From: Cupriavidus sp. EM10
GTDB lineage: Bacteria; Pseudomonadota; Gammaproteobacteria; Burkholderiales; Burkholderiaceae
Reading direction: 5' to 3'
NCBI RefSeq assembly: GCF_018729255.1
Contig: NZ_CP076060.1
Span: 930,001 to 994,000, forward strand
DNA length: 64,000 nt
Shown: positions 38,004 through 46,542 of the stretch, one piece after another
Position numbering within the stretch: the first letter of the stretch is position 1
Layout: every line of letters begins with the position of its first letter
The notes under the pieces: generated by a model
The model's database searches: none
What the model saw: only the letters and a program-made list of their open reading frames with translations
Told to the model about the DNA's origin: nothing
Program-made: the position numbers and the translations under genes

Positions 38004-39122
38004 ATGAACTTCAATCTCAGCGACGAACAGAAGCAACTGGCTGACGCGATCCGCCGTTTTGTCGAGAAGAGCTACGACTTCGAATCGCGCAAGAAGAACA
38101 TCAAGACCGACGCCGGCTACGGCGAGCAGGCCTGGGGCGCCCTGGTCGAACTGGGCCTGACCGCGCTGCCGGTGCCGGAAGCGCAGGGCGGTTTCTCGGG
38201 CACGGCCGTCGACATGATGGTGGTTCAGGAGCAACTGGGCCGTGGCCTGGTGGTCGAGCCGTACTTCGCCACCGTGGTGGCCGCGCACGCGCTGAAGCTG
38301 GCTGGCGGCCAGGAAGCGCTGCTGGAACAGGTGGCTGGCGGCGAAGTGAAGCTGGCCACGGCATTCAACGAGCCGCAGGCGCGTTACGAGCTGAACGACG
38401 TCACGGTCACGGCCAAGGGCGGCAAGCTGAACGGCCGCAAGGTCGTGACGATTCACGGCGCCCAGGCCGACAAGCTGGTGGTGTCGGCCCGCACGGGCGG
38501 TGCCCAGTCGGATCGCGACGGCATCTCGCTGTTCCTGGTGGACACGAAGGGTGCTGGCGTCAGCGTCAAGGACTACCGCACGATCGACAACCTGCGCGCC
38601 GCCGACGTGACGTTTGCCGATGCGCCGGCCACGCTGCTGGGCGCCGAAGGCAAGGGCTGGGACGTGATCGAATCCACGGCCGACTACGCCGCCGTGCTGC
38701 TGTGCGCCGAGGCCGTGGGCGTGATGGACACGCTGAACGCCGCCACGCTCGAGTACGCCAAGACGCGCCAGCAGTTTGGCGTGCCCATCGCCCGTTTCCA
38801 GGCGCTGCAGCACCGCATGGTGGAGATGTTCATCCACGCCGAGCAGTCGCGCTCGATCACGCTGCTGGCCGCTGCCCGCTTCGAGGAAGCCACGCCGGAA
38901 GAGCGCCGCCGCTATGTGTCCGCCGCCAAGGCGCGCGTGGGCCAGGCCGCCCGCTCGGTTGGCCAGGAGGCCGTGCAGATCCACGGCGGCATGGGCGTGA
39001 CCGACGAATTGCCGGCCGCGCACATGTTCAAGCGGCTGACACTGATCAATACGACGTTTGGCGACGTGGACCATCACCTGGGACGCTTTGCCAGCCAGGC
39101 AAGCTTCCAGGAAGCCGCCTGA
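38004..39122 (+). CDS. Acyl-CoA dehydrogenase, PimD-like small subunit
   Basis: 372 residues. The family fold is clear (MNFNLSDEQKQLADAIRRFV, VVQEQLGRGLVVEPYFATVV, YAKTRQQFGVPIARFQALQH, IHGGMGVTDELPAAHMFKRL), and it resembles PimD, the small subunit that pairs with PimC. The usual catalytic-end YGG-EIQ segment is replaced by TFGDVDHHLGRFA, so only one active site per heterodimer is likely, as proposed for other two-subunit acyl-CoA dehydrogenases. It starts 13 bases after the large-subunit gene with GAGGAGACACGCGAC before the ATG. The pair would act in degradation of CoA esters. Confidence 0.88.
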   Translation: MNFNLSDEQKQLADAIRRFVEKSYDFESRKKNIKTDAGYGEQAWGALVELGLTALPVPEAQGGFSGTAVDMMVVQEQLGRGLVVEPYFATVVAAHALKLAGGQEALLEQVAGGEVKLATAFNEPQARYELNDVTVTAKGGKLNGRKVVTIHGAQADKLVVSARTGGAQSDRDGISLFLVDTKGAGVSVKDYRTIDNLRAADVTFADAPATLLGAEGKGWDVIESTADYAAVLLCAEAVGVMDTLNAATLEYAKTRQQFGVPIARFQALQHRMVEMFIHAEQSRSITLLAAARFEEATPEERRRYVSAAKARVGQAARSVGQEAVQIHGGMGVTDELPAAHMFKRLTLINTTFGDVDHHLGRFASQASFQEAA

Positions 39123-39139
39123 TCGTAGCGTTTGACCTG

Positions 39140-39171
39140 AACCGCGCCGGTGACCCCGAGCGCGGTTTTTT
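39140..39171 (+). terminator. Intrinsic terminator after the acyl-CoA dehydrogenase pair
   Basis: AACCGCG (39140-39146) pairs with CGCGGTT (39161-39167), followed by TTTT. The short stem suggests partial termination before the MaoC gene. Confidence 0.65.
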
Positions 39172-39187
39172 GCTTTGGAGCCCCCTG

Positions 39188-39640
39188 ATGTCGGACATGA
39201 TGTATTTCGAAGACTATGTCGTCGGCAGCGAGATCCCGCTCGGCAGCTACCACGTGACCGAGGAAGAGATCCTGGCGTTCGCGCGTCAGTACGACCCCCA
39301 GCCGTTCCACATCGACAAGACTGCCGCCGAAAGCAGCATCTACGGCGGCCTGATTTCAAGCGGCTGGATGACCTGCGGCATCATGATGCGGCTGCTGGTA
39401 CAGTCGATGGGTGACCGCTCGACCAGCATGGGATCGCCGGGCGTGGACGAGGTGCGCTGGATCAAGCCGGTTTATGCCGGCGACACCCTGACGGCCGTGC
39501 TGAAGATCGTGGAAAAGCGTCCGTCGAGCTCCAAGCCCGATCGCGGCGTGGTCATGACCCAGTGGGTCGGCTCGAACCAGAAGGGCGAGGTGGTCTGCAC
39601 GGTCAAGGGCATGGGCATGTACAAGCGCCGCCCGGCCTGA
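39188..39640 (+). CDS. MaoC family dehydratase (hot-dog fold)
   Basis: 150 residues. A MaoC-like hydratase: YHVTEEEILAFARQYDPQPFHID (near 22-42) contains the hydratase-2 motif with catalytic Asp and His, followed by YGGLISSGWMTCGIMMRLL. It should hydrate trans-2-enoyl-CoA to (R)-3-hydroxyacyl-CoA, which suits the preceding acyl-CoA dehydrogenase. The ATG at 39188 follows GGAGCCCCCTG. A second MaoC gene follows after 47 bases; two adjacent MaoC proteins may work separately or as a pair. Confidence 0.87.
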   Translation: MSDMMYFEDYVVGSEIPLGSYHVTEEEILAFARQYDPQPFHIDKTAAESSIYGGLISSGWMTCGIMMRLLVQSMGDRSTSMGSPGVDEVRWIKPVYAGDTLTAVLKIVEKRPSSSKPDRGVVMTQWVGSNQKGEVVCTVKGMGMYKRRPA

Positions 39641-39687
39641 GGCTGAGTCCGGGCAACAAGACGATAAGACAATAGGAGACAAGGCAT

Positions 39688-40161
39688 ATGCGCACCATTG
39701 CATCGCTGGAAGAGCTGGAGTCCCTCCAGGGCCAGGAAGTGGCCGTCAGCGACTGGTCCGAGATCACGCAGCAGCAGGTGAACCTGTTTGCCGAGGCCAC
39801 GGGCGACCACCAGTGGATCCACGTCGACGTCGAGCGCGCCAAACGCGAGTCGCCGTTCGGTGCCCCGGTGGCCCATGGTTTCCTGACGTTGTCGTTGCTG
39901 CCCCAGTTCATGCATAACGCGATCCATATGGAAGGTGTGAAGATGGGCGTCAACTACGGGCTGAACCGCGTGCGGTTTACCTCGCCGGTGCCGGTCGGCA
40001 GCAAGCTGCGCGCGCGCGTGAAGCTGCTCAAGGTCGAGCGGCTTGACCCGATGCCGAACGGCCTGATCGGCGCGCAGTCGACGTGGGAAGTCACCGTCGA
40101 GCGCGAGGGCAGCGATCGTCCGGTCTGCGTGGCAGAATCGATCAGCCGGCGCTACTCGTAA
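39688..40161 (+). CDS. MaoC family dehydratase, (R)-enoyl-CoA hydratase type
   Basis: 157 residues, a NodN/PhaJ-type MaoC hydratase. The motif FAEATGDHQWIHVDVERAKRESPFG (core ATGDHQWIHVD, near 31-46) carries the catalytic Asp and His. PVAHGFLTLSLLPQF follows. It starts with a good AGGAGACAAGGCAT site. It belongs to the same gene run as the dehydrogenase pair and the first MaoC gene; the cluster points to beta-oxidation of an unidentified acyl-CoA. A strong terminator follows. Confidence 0.88.
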   Translation: MRTIASLEELESLQGQEVAVSDWSEITQQQVNLFAEATGDHQWIHVDVERAKRESPFGAPVAHGFLTLSLLPQFMHNAIHMEGVKMGVNYGLNRVRFTSPVPVGSKLRARVKLLKVERLDPMPNGLIGAQSTWEVTVEREGSDRPVCVAESISRRYS

Positions 40162-40183
40162 CGCCTGCGGGCTGGCAGAAAAG

Positions 40184-40214
40184 AGGGGCCGCTAGAACGC
40201 GGCCCCTTTCTTTT
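40184..40214 (+). terminator. Intrinsic terminator after the MaoC genes
   Basis: AGGGGCCGC (40184-40192), loop TAGAAC, GCGGCCCCT (40199-40207), followed by TTCTTTT. Confidence 0.88.
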
Positions 40215-40752
40215 GTCCAGCACAATTGCATGACAAAGATGTTCACGCCGTGATCTGTTTCCTTTGTGCGACATCGAAAACATTGTCCGGTTAAAAGAAC
40301 AGTGTTTCCGTTGTGTTTGGGTTTACCCGCAATGTTGCGTTGCGGTACATTCCGGGCCAACGATGTTTTAAGTAATGCGATATCCGCTCGGAGACCGTGC
40401 TCGCTGCGCTGGCGGGCTGGTCAAAAGCAGGCGGAAATCGCGTGGGCATCGTGACACAACGCTTGTCCCGGTGGCTGCTCCGAACCGGGAACGATCGCAG
40501 TTCAGGCAGTCGGTTACCTCAGCGCACGCTTCCGCCCCCGGCGTTTCGCGCACGCAGTCGTCAGTTGCTGTCCAGCCGCGCTCACGGCGTTGCCCGGCCG
40601 CATGGTCCGCCGGCGCCAGCTCGCCCCATCAATGCTTGCGCCAGCTTTGGACACGTCCCCGGTTTTTCCCAGCCCAGCCAGCCCGTTGCCGCGTGCAGCA
40701 GGCGGCAGTGCCTCGCTTGTGCACAGGCGTGGCGCAACCAGACCGTCGTGAC
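40215..40752 (+). other. Long gap upstream of cyoA
   Basis: About 540 bases without a supported gene. A possible promoter is TTTACC (40322-40327), an 18-base spacer and TACATT (40346-40351), which would give a leader of about 390 bases. The first 150 bases are less GC-rich than the rest, as expected for a promoter region. Small ORFs crossing it have no recognisable family or ribosome binding site. Confidence 0.4.
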
Positions 40753-41721
40753 ATGAACACATCAACAATGCCGCGCCTGATGCGGTACCTGCCTTGCCTT
40801 GGCCTGCTCCTGCTGGCTGGCTGCGACTTCGCGCTGATGAACCCGAAAGGGCAAGTCGGCGTGGATATCAAGGGCATCATCCTGATTGCCACCTGGCTGA
40901 TGCTGCTGGTGGTGGTGCCCGTGATCGTCCTGATCGTCGTGTTCGCGTGGAAGTATCGCGCCAGCAACACGTCGGCCACCTATGACCCCGACTGGTCGCA
41001 CTCGACCAAGATCGAAGTGGTGGTCTGGCTGATTCCCTGCCTGATCATCATCGCGCTGGGCATCATCACCTGGAAGTCGTCGCACGACCTCGATCCCTAC
41101 AAGCCGCTTGAATCGAACGTCAAGCCGGTGCAGGTCGAGGCCGTGGCAATGAACTGGAAATGGCTGTTCATCTATCCGGAACTGAAGATCGCCACGGTCA
41201 ACCAGCTGGCGCTGCCGGTGAACACGCCGGTGAACTTCAAGATCACGTCGGATTCGATCATGAATTCGTTCTTCATCCCCCAACTGGGCAGCCAGGTGTA
41301 CGCCATGGCCGGGATGGAGACCAAGCTGCACCTCATCGCCAATGAAGCCGGCACGTACGACGGCATGTCCGCCAACTACAGCGGCGGCGGCTTCTCGGGC
41401 ATGAAGTTCAAGACCATCGCCATGTCGAACTTCGAGTTCGACAAGTGGGTGGAACAGGTGCGCGCGTCCAGCAAGCAGCTCGCCGCCGAGGACTACAAGG
41501 TCCTGGCCAAGCCGAGCGAAGCAGATCCGGTGACGTACTTCGGCAAGGTCGAAGACGGCCTGTTCACCGGCATCCTGCATCAATACATGGGGCACGACGG
41601 CCGTGCCATGGCCCGCGAAGGTTTCGATGGCGGTCCGGTCTGCACGTCGCGTAACACGCTTGGCGAAGAGCGTGTATCCATGACCACGCCGGCCAAGCCG
41701 GCCGTGGGCGCGCAAATCTAG
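40753..41721 (+). CDS. cyoA: Cytochrome bo3 ubiquinol oxidase subunit II
   Basis: 322 residues. A lipoprotein signal with lipobox LLAGC (Cys24) and two transmembrane helices (about 38-62 and 85-105) precede the periplasmic cupredoxin domain. The CuA ligand cysteines of cytochrome c oxidases are absent, which together with gene order identifies a quinol oxidase. Conserved segments are [16 protein letters not shown] and [27 protein letters not shown]-like C-terminal region follows. The ATG at 40753 gives the lipoprotein signal; upstream in-frame extension has none. First gene of cyoABCD. Confidence 0.95.
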   Translation: MNTSTMPRLMRYLPCLGLLLLAGCDFALMNPKGQVGVDIKGIILIATWLMLLVVVPVIVLIVVFAWKYRASNTSATYDPDWSHSTKIEVVVWLIPCLIIIALGIITWKSSHDLDPYKPLESNVKPVQVEAVAMNWKWLFIYPELKIATVNQLALPVNTPVNFKITSDSIMNSFFIPQLGSQVYAMAGMETKLHLIANEAGTYDGMSANYSGGGFSGMKFKTIAMSNFEFDKWVEQVRASSKQLAAEDYKVLAKPSEADPVTYFGKVEDGLFTGILHQYMGHDGRAMAREGFDGGPVCTSRNTLGEERVSMTTPAKPAVGAQI

Positions 41722-41726
41722 GAGCA

Positions 41727-43703
41727 ATGATGTTTGGCAAATTGAGTTTGTCGGCGATTCCGTTTCATGAGCCGATCATCATGATCACGCTGAGCTGCGT
41801 GGCCCTTGGCGGGCTGGGGCTGCTCGGTGCGATAACGTATTTCAAGAAGTGGAACTACCTGTGGGTCGAGTGGATTACCTCGGTCGACCACAAACGCATC
41901 GGCGTGATGTACTCGCTGGTGGCGCTGATCATGCTGCTGCGCGGCTTTGCCGACGCCATCATGATGCGTACCCAGCTGGCGGTTGCCACCAATGGCGCCA
42001 CCGGCTTCCTGCCGCCCGAGCACTATGACCAGGTGTTCACGGCGCACGGCGTGATCATGATCTTCTTCGTGGCCATGCCGCTGATGACGGGCCTGATGAA
42101 CCTCGTGGTGCCGCTGCAGATCGGCGCACGCGACGTGGCATTCCCGTTCCTGAACACGCTGAGCTTCTGGCTGTTCGTGGCCGGCGCGCTGCTGGTCAAC
42201 ATCTCGCTGGGGGTCGGCGAATTCGCGCGTACCGGCTGGCTGGCCTATCCGCCGCTGTCGGGCCTGGACTACAGCCCGGGCGTGGGGGTGGACTACTACC
42301 TCTGGTCCTTGCAGATATCAGGGTTGGGCACGCTGCTGACCGGCGTGAACTTCCTGGTGACGATCCTGAAGATGCGCGCCCCGGGCATGACCCTGATGCG
42401 CATGCCCGTGTTCACGTGGACGGTCTTCTGCACCAACGTGCTGATCGTCGCCGCCTTCCCCGTGCTGACGGTGTCGCTGGCCCTGCTGGGTCTGGACCGC
42501 TACTTCGACATGCACTTCTTCACGAACGACGGTGGCGGCAACGCCATGATGTACGTGAACCTGATCTGGATCTGGGGCCACCCCGAGGTCTACATCCTGG
42601 TGCTGCCGGCATTCGGCATCTTCTCGGAAATCATCGCCACGTTCTCGGGCAAGAAGCTGTTCGGCTACAAGTCGATGGTCTATGCGACGAGCGCGATCAT
42701 GGTGCTGTCGTTCCTCGTGTGGCTGCACCACTTCTTCACGATGGGCTCCGGCGCCAACGTGAACGCGTTCTTCGGCATCACGACGATGATCATCTCGATC
42801 CCGACGGGCGTGAAGATCTTCAACTGGCTGTTCACGATGTACCGTGGCCGCGTGCAGTTCACGTCGCCGGTGCTGTGGACGCTGGGCTTCATGATCACGT
42901 TCGTGATCGGCGGCATGACCGGCGTGCTGATGGCCGTGCCGGCAGCCGACTTCGTGCTGCATAACAGCCTGTTCCTGATCGCCCACTTCCACAACGTGAT
43001 CATCGGCGGCGTGCTGTTCGGCTACCTGGCCGGCATCACCTACTGGTGGCCGAAGGCGTTCGGCTTCAAGCTGAACGAGCGTCTGGGCAAGTGCGCCTTC
43101 TGGTGCTGGATCCTGGGTTTCTACTTCGCCTTCATGCCGCTGTACGTGCTGGGCCTGATGGGCATGACCCGTCGCCTGAACCACACGAACAACCCGGAAT
43201 GGACGCCGTGGCTGCATCTGGCCGTGGTGGGCGTGGTGTTCGTGGCGCTGGGCATCTTCTTCCAGGTGCTGCAGATCGTCGTCTCGATCCGCGACCGCAA
43301 GAAGCTGGCCGACGTGACGGGCGACCCGTGGGGTGGCCGCACGCTGGAATGGGCCACGTCGTCGCCGCCGCCGTTCTACAACTTCGCCCACACCCCGGTG
43401 GTGCGTGACCTGGACGCGTTTGCCGACATGAAGGCCCGTGGCGAGAAGCTGCCGACCAGCGGCTTCGAGCAGATCCACATGCCGAAGAACACGGCTGCCG
43501 GCTTCTACATGGGTGCCTGGAGCCTGGCGCTGGGCTTCGCGCTGGTCTGGCACATCTGGTGGCTTGCCGCCGTGGGCCTGGTCGGCATGGTGGTGGCGTT
43601 CATCCGCCGCGCCAACGATGACCACATCGACTACTACGTGCCGGCCGCCGAGGTCGAGCAGATCGAAACCCGCTACCAGCAGCGTGTGGCTGCACAGGGC
43701 TGA
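41727..43703 (+). CDS. cyoB: Cytochrome bo3 ubiquinol oxidase subunit I
   Basis: 658 residues, the heme-copper catalytic subunit that reduces O2 to water and pumps protons. Ligands are visible: [10 protein letters not shown] (low-spin heme His), [17 protein letters not shown] (CuB His and cross-linked Tyr), HHFFTMG (two CuB His) and [13 protein letters not shown] (heme His pair). About 15 helices. [11 protein letters not shown] near the N-terminus is typical. The start has two consecutive ATG codons (41727 and 41730) after AGGAGC. It lies five bases after cyoA. Confidence 0.97.
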   Translation: MMFGKLSLSAIPFHEPIIMITLSCVALGGLGLLGAITYFKKWNYLWVEWITSVDHKRIGVMYSLVALIMLLRGFADAIMMRTQLAVATNGATGFLPPEHYDQVFTAHGVIMIFFVAMPLMTGLMNLVVPLQIGARDVAFPFLNTLSFWLFVAGALLVNISLGVGEFARTGWLAYPPLSGLDYSPGVGVDYYLWSLQISGLGTLLTGVNFLVTILKMRAPGMTLMRMPVFTWTVFCTNVLIVAAFPVLTVSLALLGLDRYFDMHFFTNDGGGNAMMYVNLIWIWGHPEVYILVLPAFGIFSEIIATFSGKKLFGYKSMVYATSAIMVLSFLVWLHHFFTMGSGANVNAFFGITTMIISIPTGVKIFNWLFTMYRGRVQFTSPVLWTLGFMITFVIGGMTGVLMAVPAADFVLHNSLFLIAHFHNVIIGGVLFGYLAGITYWWPKAFGFKLNERLGKCAFWCWILGFYFAFMPLYVLGLMGMTRRLNHTNNPEWTPWLHLAVVGVVFVALGIFFQVLQIVVSIRDRKKLADVTGDPWGGRTLEWATSSPPPFYNFAHTPVVRDLDAFADMKARGEKLPTSGFEQIHMPKNTAAGFYMGAWSLALGFALVWHIWWLAAVGLVGMVVAFIRRANDDHIDYYVPAAEVEQIETRYQQRVAAQG

Positions 43704-43708
43704 TAACG

Positions 43709-44353
43709 ATGTCGACAGAAGTTCTTGACCGCTTTGGGGCGCAAGCCCCCGCGCATGCGCACTCGCACGACGACGCGCATGACCATGCCCATCACGACAC
43801 CAGCGAGAACACCGTCTTCGGTTTCTGGCTGTACCTGATGAGCGACTGCATCCTGTTCGCGTGCCTGTTCGCCGCCTTCGCCGTCCTGCGCGGCGAAGTG
43901 GCGGGTGGCCCGTCGGGCAAGGAGCTGTTCGAGCTGAACTACGTGCTCGTGGAAACGGCAATCCTGCTGTTCTCGTCGATCACCTATGGCTTTGCCATGG
44001 TGTCGATGCAGAACCAGCAGCGTGGCCGCGTGATGTTCTGGCTGGCCGTGACGTTCCTGCTTGGCGCAGGCTTCATGGCGATGGAGATCAACGAGTTCGC
44101 GCACCTGATCCATGAAGGTGCCGGCCCCAGCCGCAGCGCATTCCTGTCGTCGTTCTTCACGCTGGTGGGCACTCACGGCCTGCACGTGGCAAGCGGCATG
44201 GTGTGGATGCTCGTGCTGATGTACCAGCTGTCGAAGAAGGGCCTGACCCCGGCCGTGTCCAAGCGCCTGAACTGCCTCAGCCTGTTCTGGCACTTCCTGG
44301 ACGTGGTCTGGATCGGTGTGTTCACCGTGGTCTACCTGATGGGAGCAATGTAA
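43709..44353 (+). CDS. cyoC: Cytochrome bo3 ubiquinol oxidase subunit III
   Basis: 214 residues with five membrane helices. The N-terminal 30 residues are His/Asp-rich ([15 protein letters not shown] near 14-28), preceding [17 protein letters not shown]. The conserved [14 protein letters not shown] (near 152-165) and [13 protein letters not shown] (near 193-205) mark the COX3 family. It stabilises the catalytic subunit. Six bases follow cyoB; cyoD starts on the next base after its stop. Confidence 0.95.
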   Translation: MSTEVLDRFGAQAPAHAHSHDDAHDHAHHDTSENTVFGFWLYLMSDCILFACLFAAFAVLRGEVAGGPSGKELFELNYVLVETAILLFSSITYGFAMVSMQNQQRGRVMFWLAVTFLLGAGFMAMEINEFAHLIHEGAGPSRSAFLSSFFTLVGTHGLHVASGMVWMLVLMYQLSKKGLTPAVSKRLNCLSLFWHFLDVVWIGVFTVVYLMGAM

Positions 44354-44704
44354 ATGGCACAGCAACACGCAAGCGCCGCCCATGGCGCGTCGCACGGCCA
44401 CAGCAGCGTCAAGTCGTATGTGATCGGCTTCGTGCTGGCGGTGATCCTGACGGTCATCCCGTTCAAGATCGTGATGGACGGCTCGATCGACCGTGCCACC
44501 ACGCTCTGGATCATCCTGGGCATGGCCGTGGTACAGATCATCGTGCACCTGAAGTACTTCCTGCACCTGGACGGTTCGGATGGCCAGAAGTGGAACGTGA
44601 TGGCGCTGCTGTTCACGGCCCTGATCCTGTTCATTGTGCTGGCCGGCTCGCTCTGGATCATGCACAACATGAACGCCAACATGATGCCGTGGATGAGCAA
44701 GTGA
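44354..44704 (+). CDS. cyoD: Cytochrome bo3 ubiquinol oxidase subunit IV
   Basis: 116 residues, three membrane helices (about 22-42, 50-70 and 80-105). VKSYVIGFVLAVILTVIPF and MAVVQIIVHLKYFLHLD are the family segments. An assembly subunit of the bo3 oxidase. It begins directly after cyoC. No cyoE (heme O synthase) follows in this window. Confidence 0.94.
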   Translation: MAQQHASAAHGASHGHSSVKSYVIGFVLAVILTVIPFKIVMDGSIDRATTLWIILGMAVVQIIVHLKYFLHLDGSDGQKWNVMALLFTALILFIVLAGSLWIMHNMNANMMPWMSK

Positions 44705-44727
44705 CCATCGTCACCGGTATCTGAAGA

Positions 44728-44756
44728 AACGGGGCCCCAGCGGCCCCGTTTTTGTT
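44728..44756 (+). terminator. Intrinsic terminator after cyoD
   Basis: AACGGGGCC (44728-44736), GGCCCCGTT (44742-44750), followed by TTTGTT. It separates the cyo and urt operons. Confidence 0.88.
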
Positions 44757-44881
44757 GGGCGTTTCCCCGAGGGCCTCCCGACCGCCTCCTGGCGGCAGCA
44801 GGGCACGTGCCCCCCCGCCTAAGTCATGCCTCTGGTGCGCCACGCACCGATCCCTTCCTGCCATGCACCGCATCGGGCCGA

Positions 44882-44898
44882 TGCACGACGCCGGTGCA
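44882..44898 (+). promoter_or_regulatory. Candidate NtrC binding site 1 upstream of urtA
   Basis: TGCACGACGCCGGTGCA keeps the TGCAC-N7-GTGCA dyad of NtrC sites. Its centre is about 151 bases before the predicted sigma-54 start. NtrC enhancers at similar distances are known for glnA in enterics. Confidence 0.55.
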
Positions 44899-44927
44899 CG
44901 TGCCTGTTCCGGGCGCTCGGCAAGCCC

Positions 44928-44944
44928 GGCACCTTACTGGTGCG
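44928..44944 (+). promoter_or_regulatory. Candidate NtrC binding site 2 upstream of urtA
   Basis: GGCACCTTACTGGTGCG matches the NtrC dyad TGCACC-N5-GGTGCA at all but the outermost bases. Its centre is about 105 bases before the predicted start. Confidence 0.5.
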
Positions 44945-45014
44945 GGGCCGTTCCTTCTTCGCCGATTTGTCTCGCAGCCGTTGCCTGGCAACGGTTTGCG
45001 GGTGTTCCCATGGT

Positions 45015-45030
45015 TGGCACGCTAGTTGCA
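45015..45030 (+). promoter_or_regulatory. Sigma-54 promoter of the urt-ure cluster
   Basis: TGGCACGCTAGTTGCA matches the RpoN consensus TGGCACG-N4-TTGCA exactly, with GG (45016-45017) and GC (45028-45029) at the required spacing. Transcription should start near 45041, 46 bases before urtA. Confidence 0.85.
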
Positions 45031-45086
45031 GAAGTCTGGCGGGGTGCGTAGTCCCTGCCAACCACACGACAAAACTGGGAGCTGCA

Positions 45087-46343
45087 ATGAAACGACGTGA
45101 CATGCTGAAGCTGACGGCGGTGGCCGCCGCCGCAATGATCGGTACGAGCCCGCTGATGGCGCAGACGAAGGAACCGATCAAGATCGGCATCCTGCATTCG
45201 CTGTCGGGCACGATGGCCATTTCCGAGACCTCGCTCAAGGACGTGGCGCTGATGACGATCGACGAGATCAACAAGAGCGGCGGCGTGCTGGGGCGCAAGC
45301 TGGAACCCGTGGTGGTGGACCCCGCTTCGAACTGGCCGCTGTTCGCCGAGAAGGCCCGCCAGCTGATCACCAAGGACAAGGTTGCCGTCACGTTCGGCTG
45401 CTGGACGTCGGTGTCGCGCAAGTCGGTGCTGCCGGTCTATGAAGAGACCAACGCGCTGCTGTTCTACCCGGTGCAGTACGAAGGCGAGGAAATGTCGAAG
45501 AACGTGTTCTACACGGGCGCCGCGCCGAACCAGCAGGCGATCCCGGCCGTGGAATACCTGATGAGCAAGGAAGGCGGCGGCGCCAAGCGCTTCTTCCTGC
45601 TGGGCACCGACTACGTCTACCCGCGTACCACCAACAAGATCCTGCGCGCATTCCTGAAGAGCAAGGGCGTGGCCGACAAGGACATCGAGGAGGTCTACAC
45701 CCCGTTTGGCCATAGCGACTACCAGACCATTGTCGCCAACATCAAGAAGTTCTCGCAGGGCGGCAAGACGGCCGTGATCTCGACGATCAACGGCGATTCC
45801 AACGTGCCGTTCTACAAGGAACTGGGCAACGCCGGCCTGAAGGCCAAGGACGTGCCGGTGGTGGCGTTCTCGGTGGGCGAGGAAGAACTGCGCGGCATCG
45901 ACACCAAGCCGCTGGTGGGCCACCTGGCCGCGTGGAACTACTTCATGTCAGTCAAGAACGGCGAGAACGACGCGTTCAAGAAGCAGTGGGCGGCATGGGT
46001 CAAGGCCAACAACCTGCCCGGCGGCGACAAGCGCGTGACCAACGACCCGATGGAAGCCACCTACGTCGGCATCCACATGTGGGCCCAGGCCGTGAAGAAG
46101 GCCGGCACCACCGACGTGGACAAGGTGCGCGCCGCCATGTACGGCCAGACCTTCAAGGCCCCGGACGGCTTCACGCTGACCATGGGCGACAACCATCACC
46201 TGTACAAGCCGGTGATGATCGGCGAAGTGAAGGGCGATGGCCAGTTCAACGTGGTCTGGAAGACGCCGAAGCCGATCCGCGCCCAGCCGTGGAGCCCGTT
46301 CATCGCGGGCAACGAGGGCAAGGCCGACAAGGTTAGCAACTAA
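45087..46343 (+). CDS. urtA: Urea ABC transporter, substrate-binding protein
   Basis: 418 residues, a periplasmic binding protein of the Peripla_BP family that captures urea at low concentration. The signal peptide (about 1-25) has a twin-arginine-like start, KRRDMLKLTAVAAA, and ends at LMAQ, so export may be by Tat. UrtA markers include PIKIGILHSLSGTMAISE, FGCWTSVSRKSVLPV (about 101-115), LLFYPVQYEGEE and NDPMEATYVGIHMWAQAV. It is expressed from the sigma-54 promoter just upstream. Two palindromic repeats follow it, which may limit read-through or stabilise its mRNA relative to the membrane genes. Confidence 0.96.
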   Translation: MKRRDMLKLTAVAAAAMIGTSPLMAQTKEPIKIGILHSLSGTMAISETSLKDVALMTIDEINKSGGVLGRKLEPVVVDPASNWPLFAEKARQLITKDKVAVTFGCWTSVSRKSVLPVYEETNALLFYPVQYEGEEMSKNVFYTGAAPNQQAIPAVEYLMSKEGGGAKRFFLLGTDYVYPRTTNKILRAFLKSKGVADKDIEEVYTPFGHSDYQTIVANIKKFSQGGKTAVISTINGDSNVPFYKELGNAGLKAKDVPVVAFSVGEEELRGIDTKPLVGHLAAWNYFMSVKNGENDAFKKQWAAWVKANNLPGGDKRVTNDPMEATYVGIHMWAQAVKKAGTTDVDKVRAAMYGQTFKAPDGFTLTMGDNHHLYKPVMIGEVKGDGQFNVVWKTPKPIRAQPWSPFIAGNEGKADKVSN

Positions 46344-46364
46344 GCCTGCCGACCGTTGTTATGC

Positions 46365-46406
46365 GCTCCCCTCTCCCGCCCAGCGGGAGAGGGGTGGGGG
46401 TGAGGG
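46365..46406 (+). repeat. GC-rich palindromic repeat, copy A
   Basis: Arms CCCCTCTCCCGC (46368-46379) and GCGGGAGAGGGG (46383-46394), followed by TGGGGGTGAGGG. It lies just after urtA. It is one of six copies of this family in the window. Confidence 0.9.
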
Positions 46407-46449
46407 TAAAACCTCTCAAGCTGCGAGTGCGGCGATTTGACCGGCCGTG

Positions 46450-46490
46450 CCCTCACCCCGGCCCCTCTCCCGCAGGCGGGAGAGGGGAGC
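46450..46490 (-). repeat. GC-rich palindromic repeat, copy B (inverted to A)
   Basis: CCCTCACCCC followed by arms CCCCTCTCCCGC (46462-46473) and GCGGGAGAGGGG (46476-46487). It is in opposite orientation to copy A, 43 bases away, so A and B together can form a hairpin of about 40 bp. Confidence 0.9.
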
Positions 46491-46542
46491 AAGGACAAGA
46501 ACAATACTAGACGCGAACCATCGCGCCATACCAGACTCCTGA

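Larger units (their letters stand above)
44757..45014 (+). other. Upstream regulatory region of urtA
   Basis: The gap between the cyo terminator and the urtA promoter holds no gene. It contains several dyad-symmetric elements: two NtrC-like sites (see below) and GGTGCG-CCA-CGCACC near 44837-44851. Confidence 0.5.

Noticed and set aside
38702..39187. An N-terminal extension of the first MaoC gene into the acyl-CoA dehydrogenase
   Set aside because: The extension is another-frame translation of the dehydrogenase. ATG 39188 gives the conserved start and normal length.
40266..40454. A 62-codon ORF upstream of cyoA
   Set aside because: It has no ribosome binding site and no recognisable domain, and it is short.
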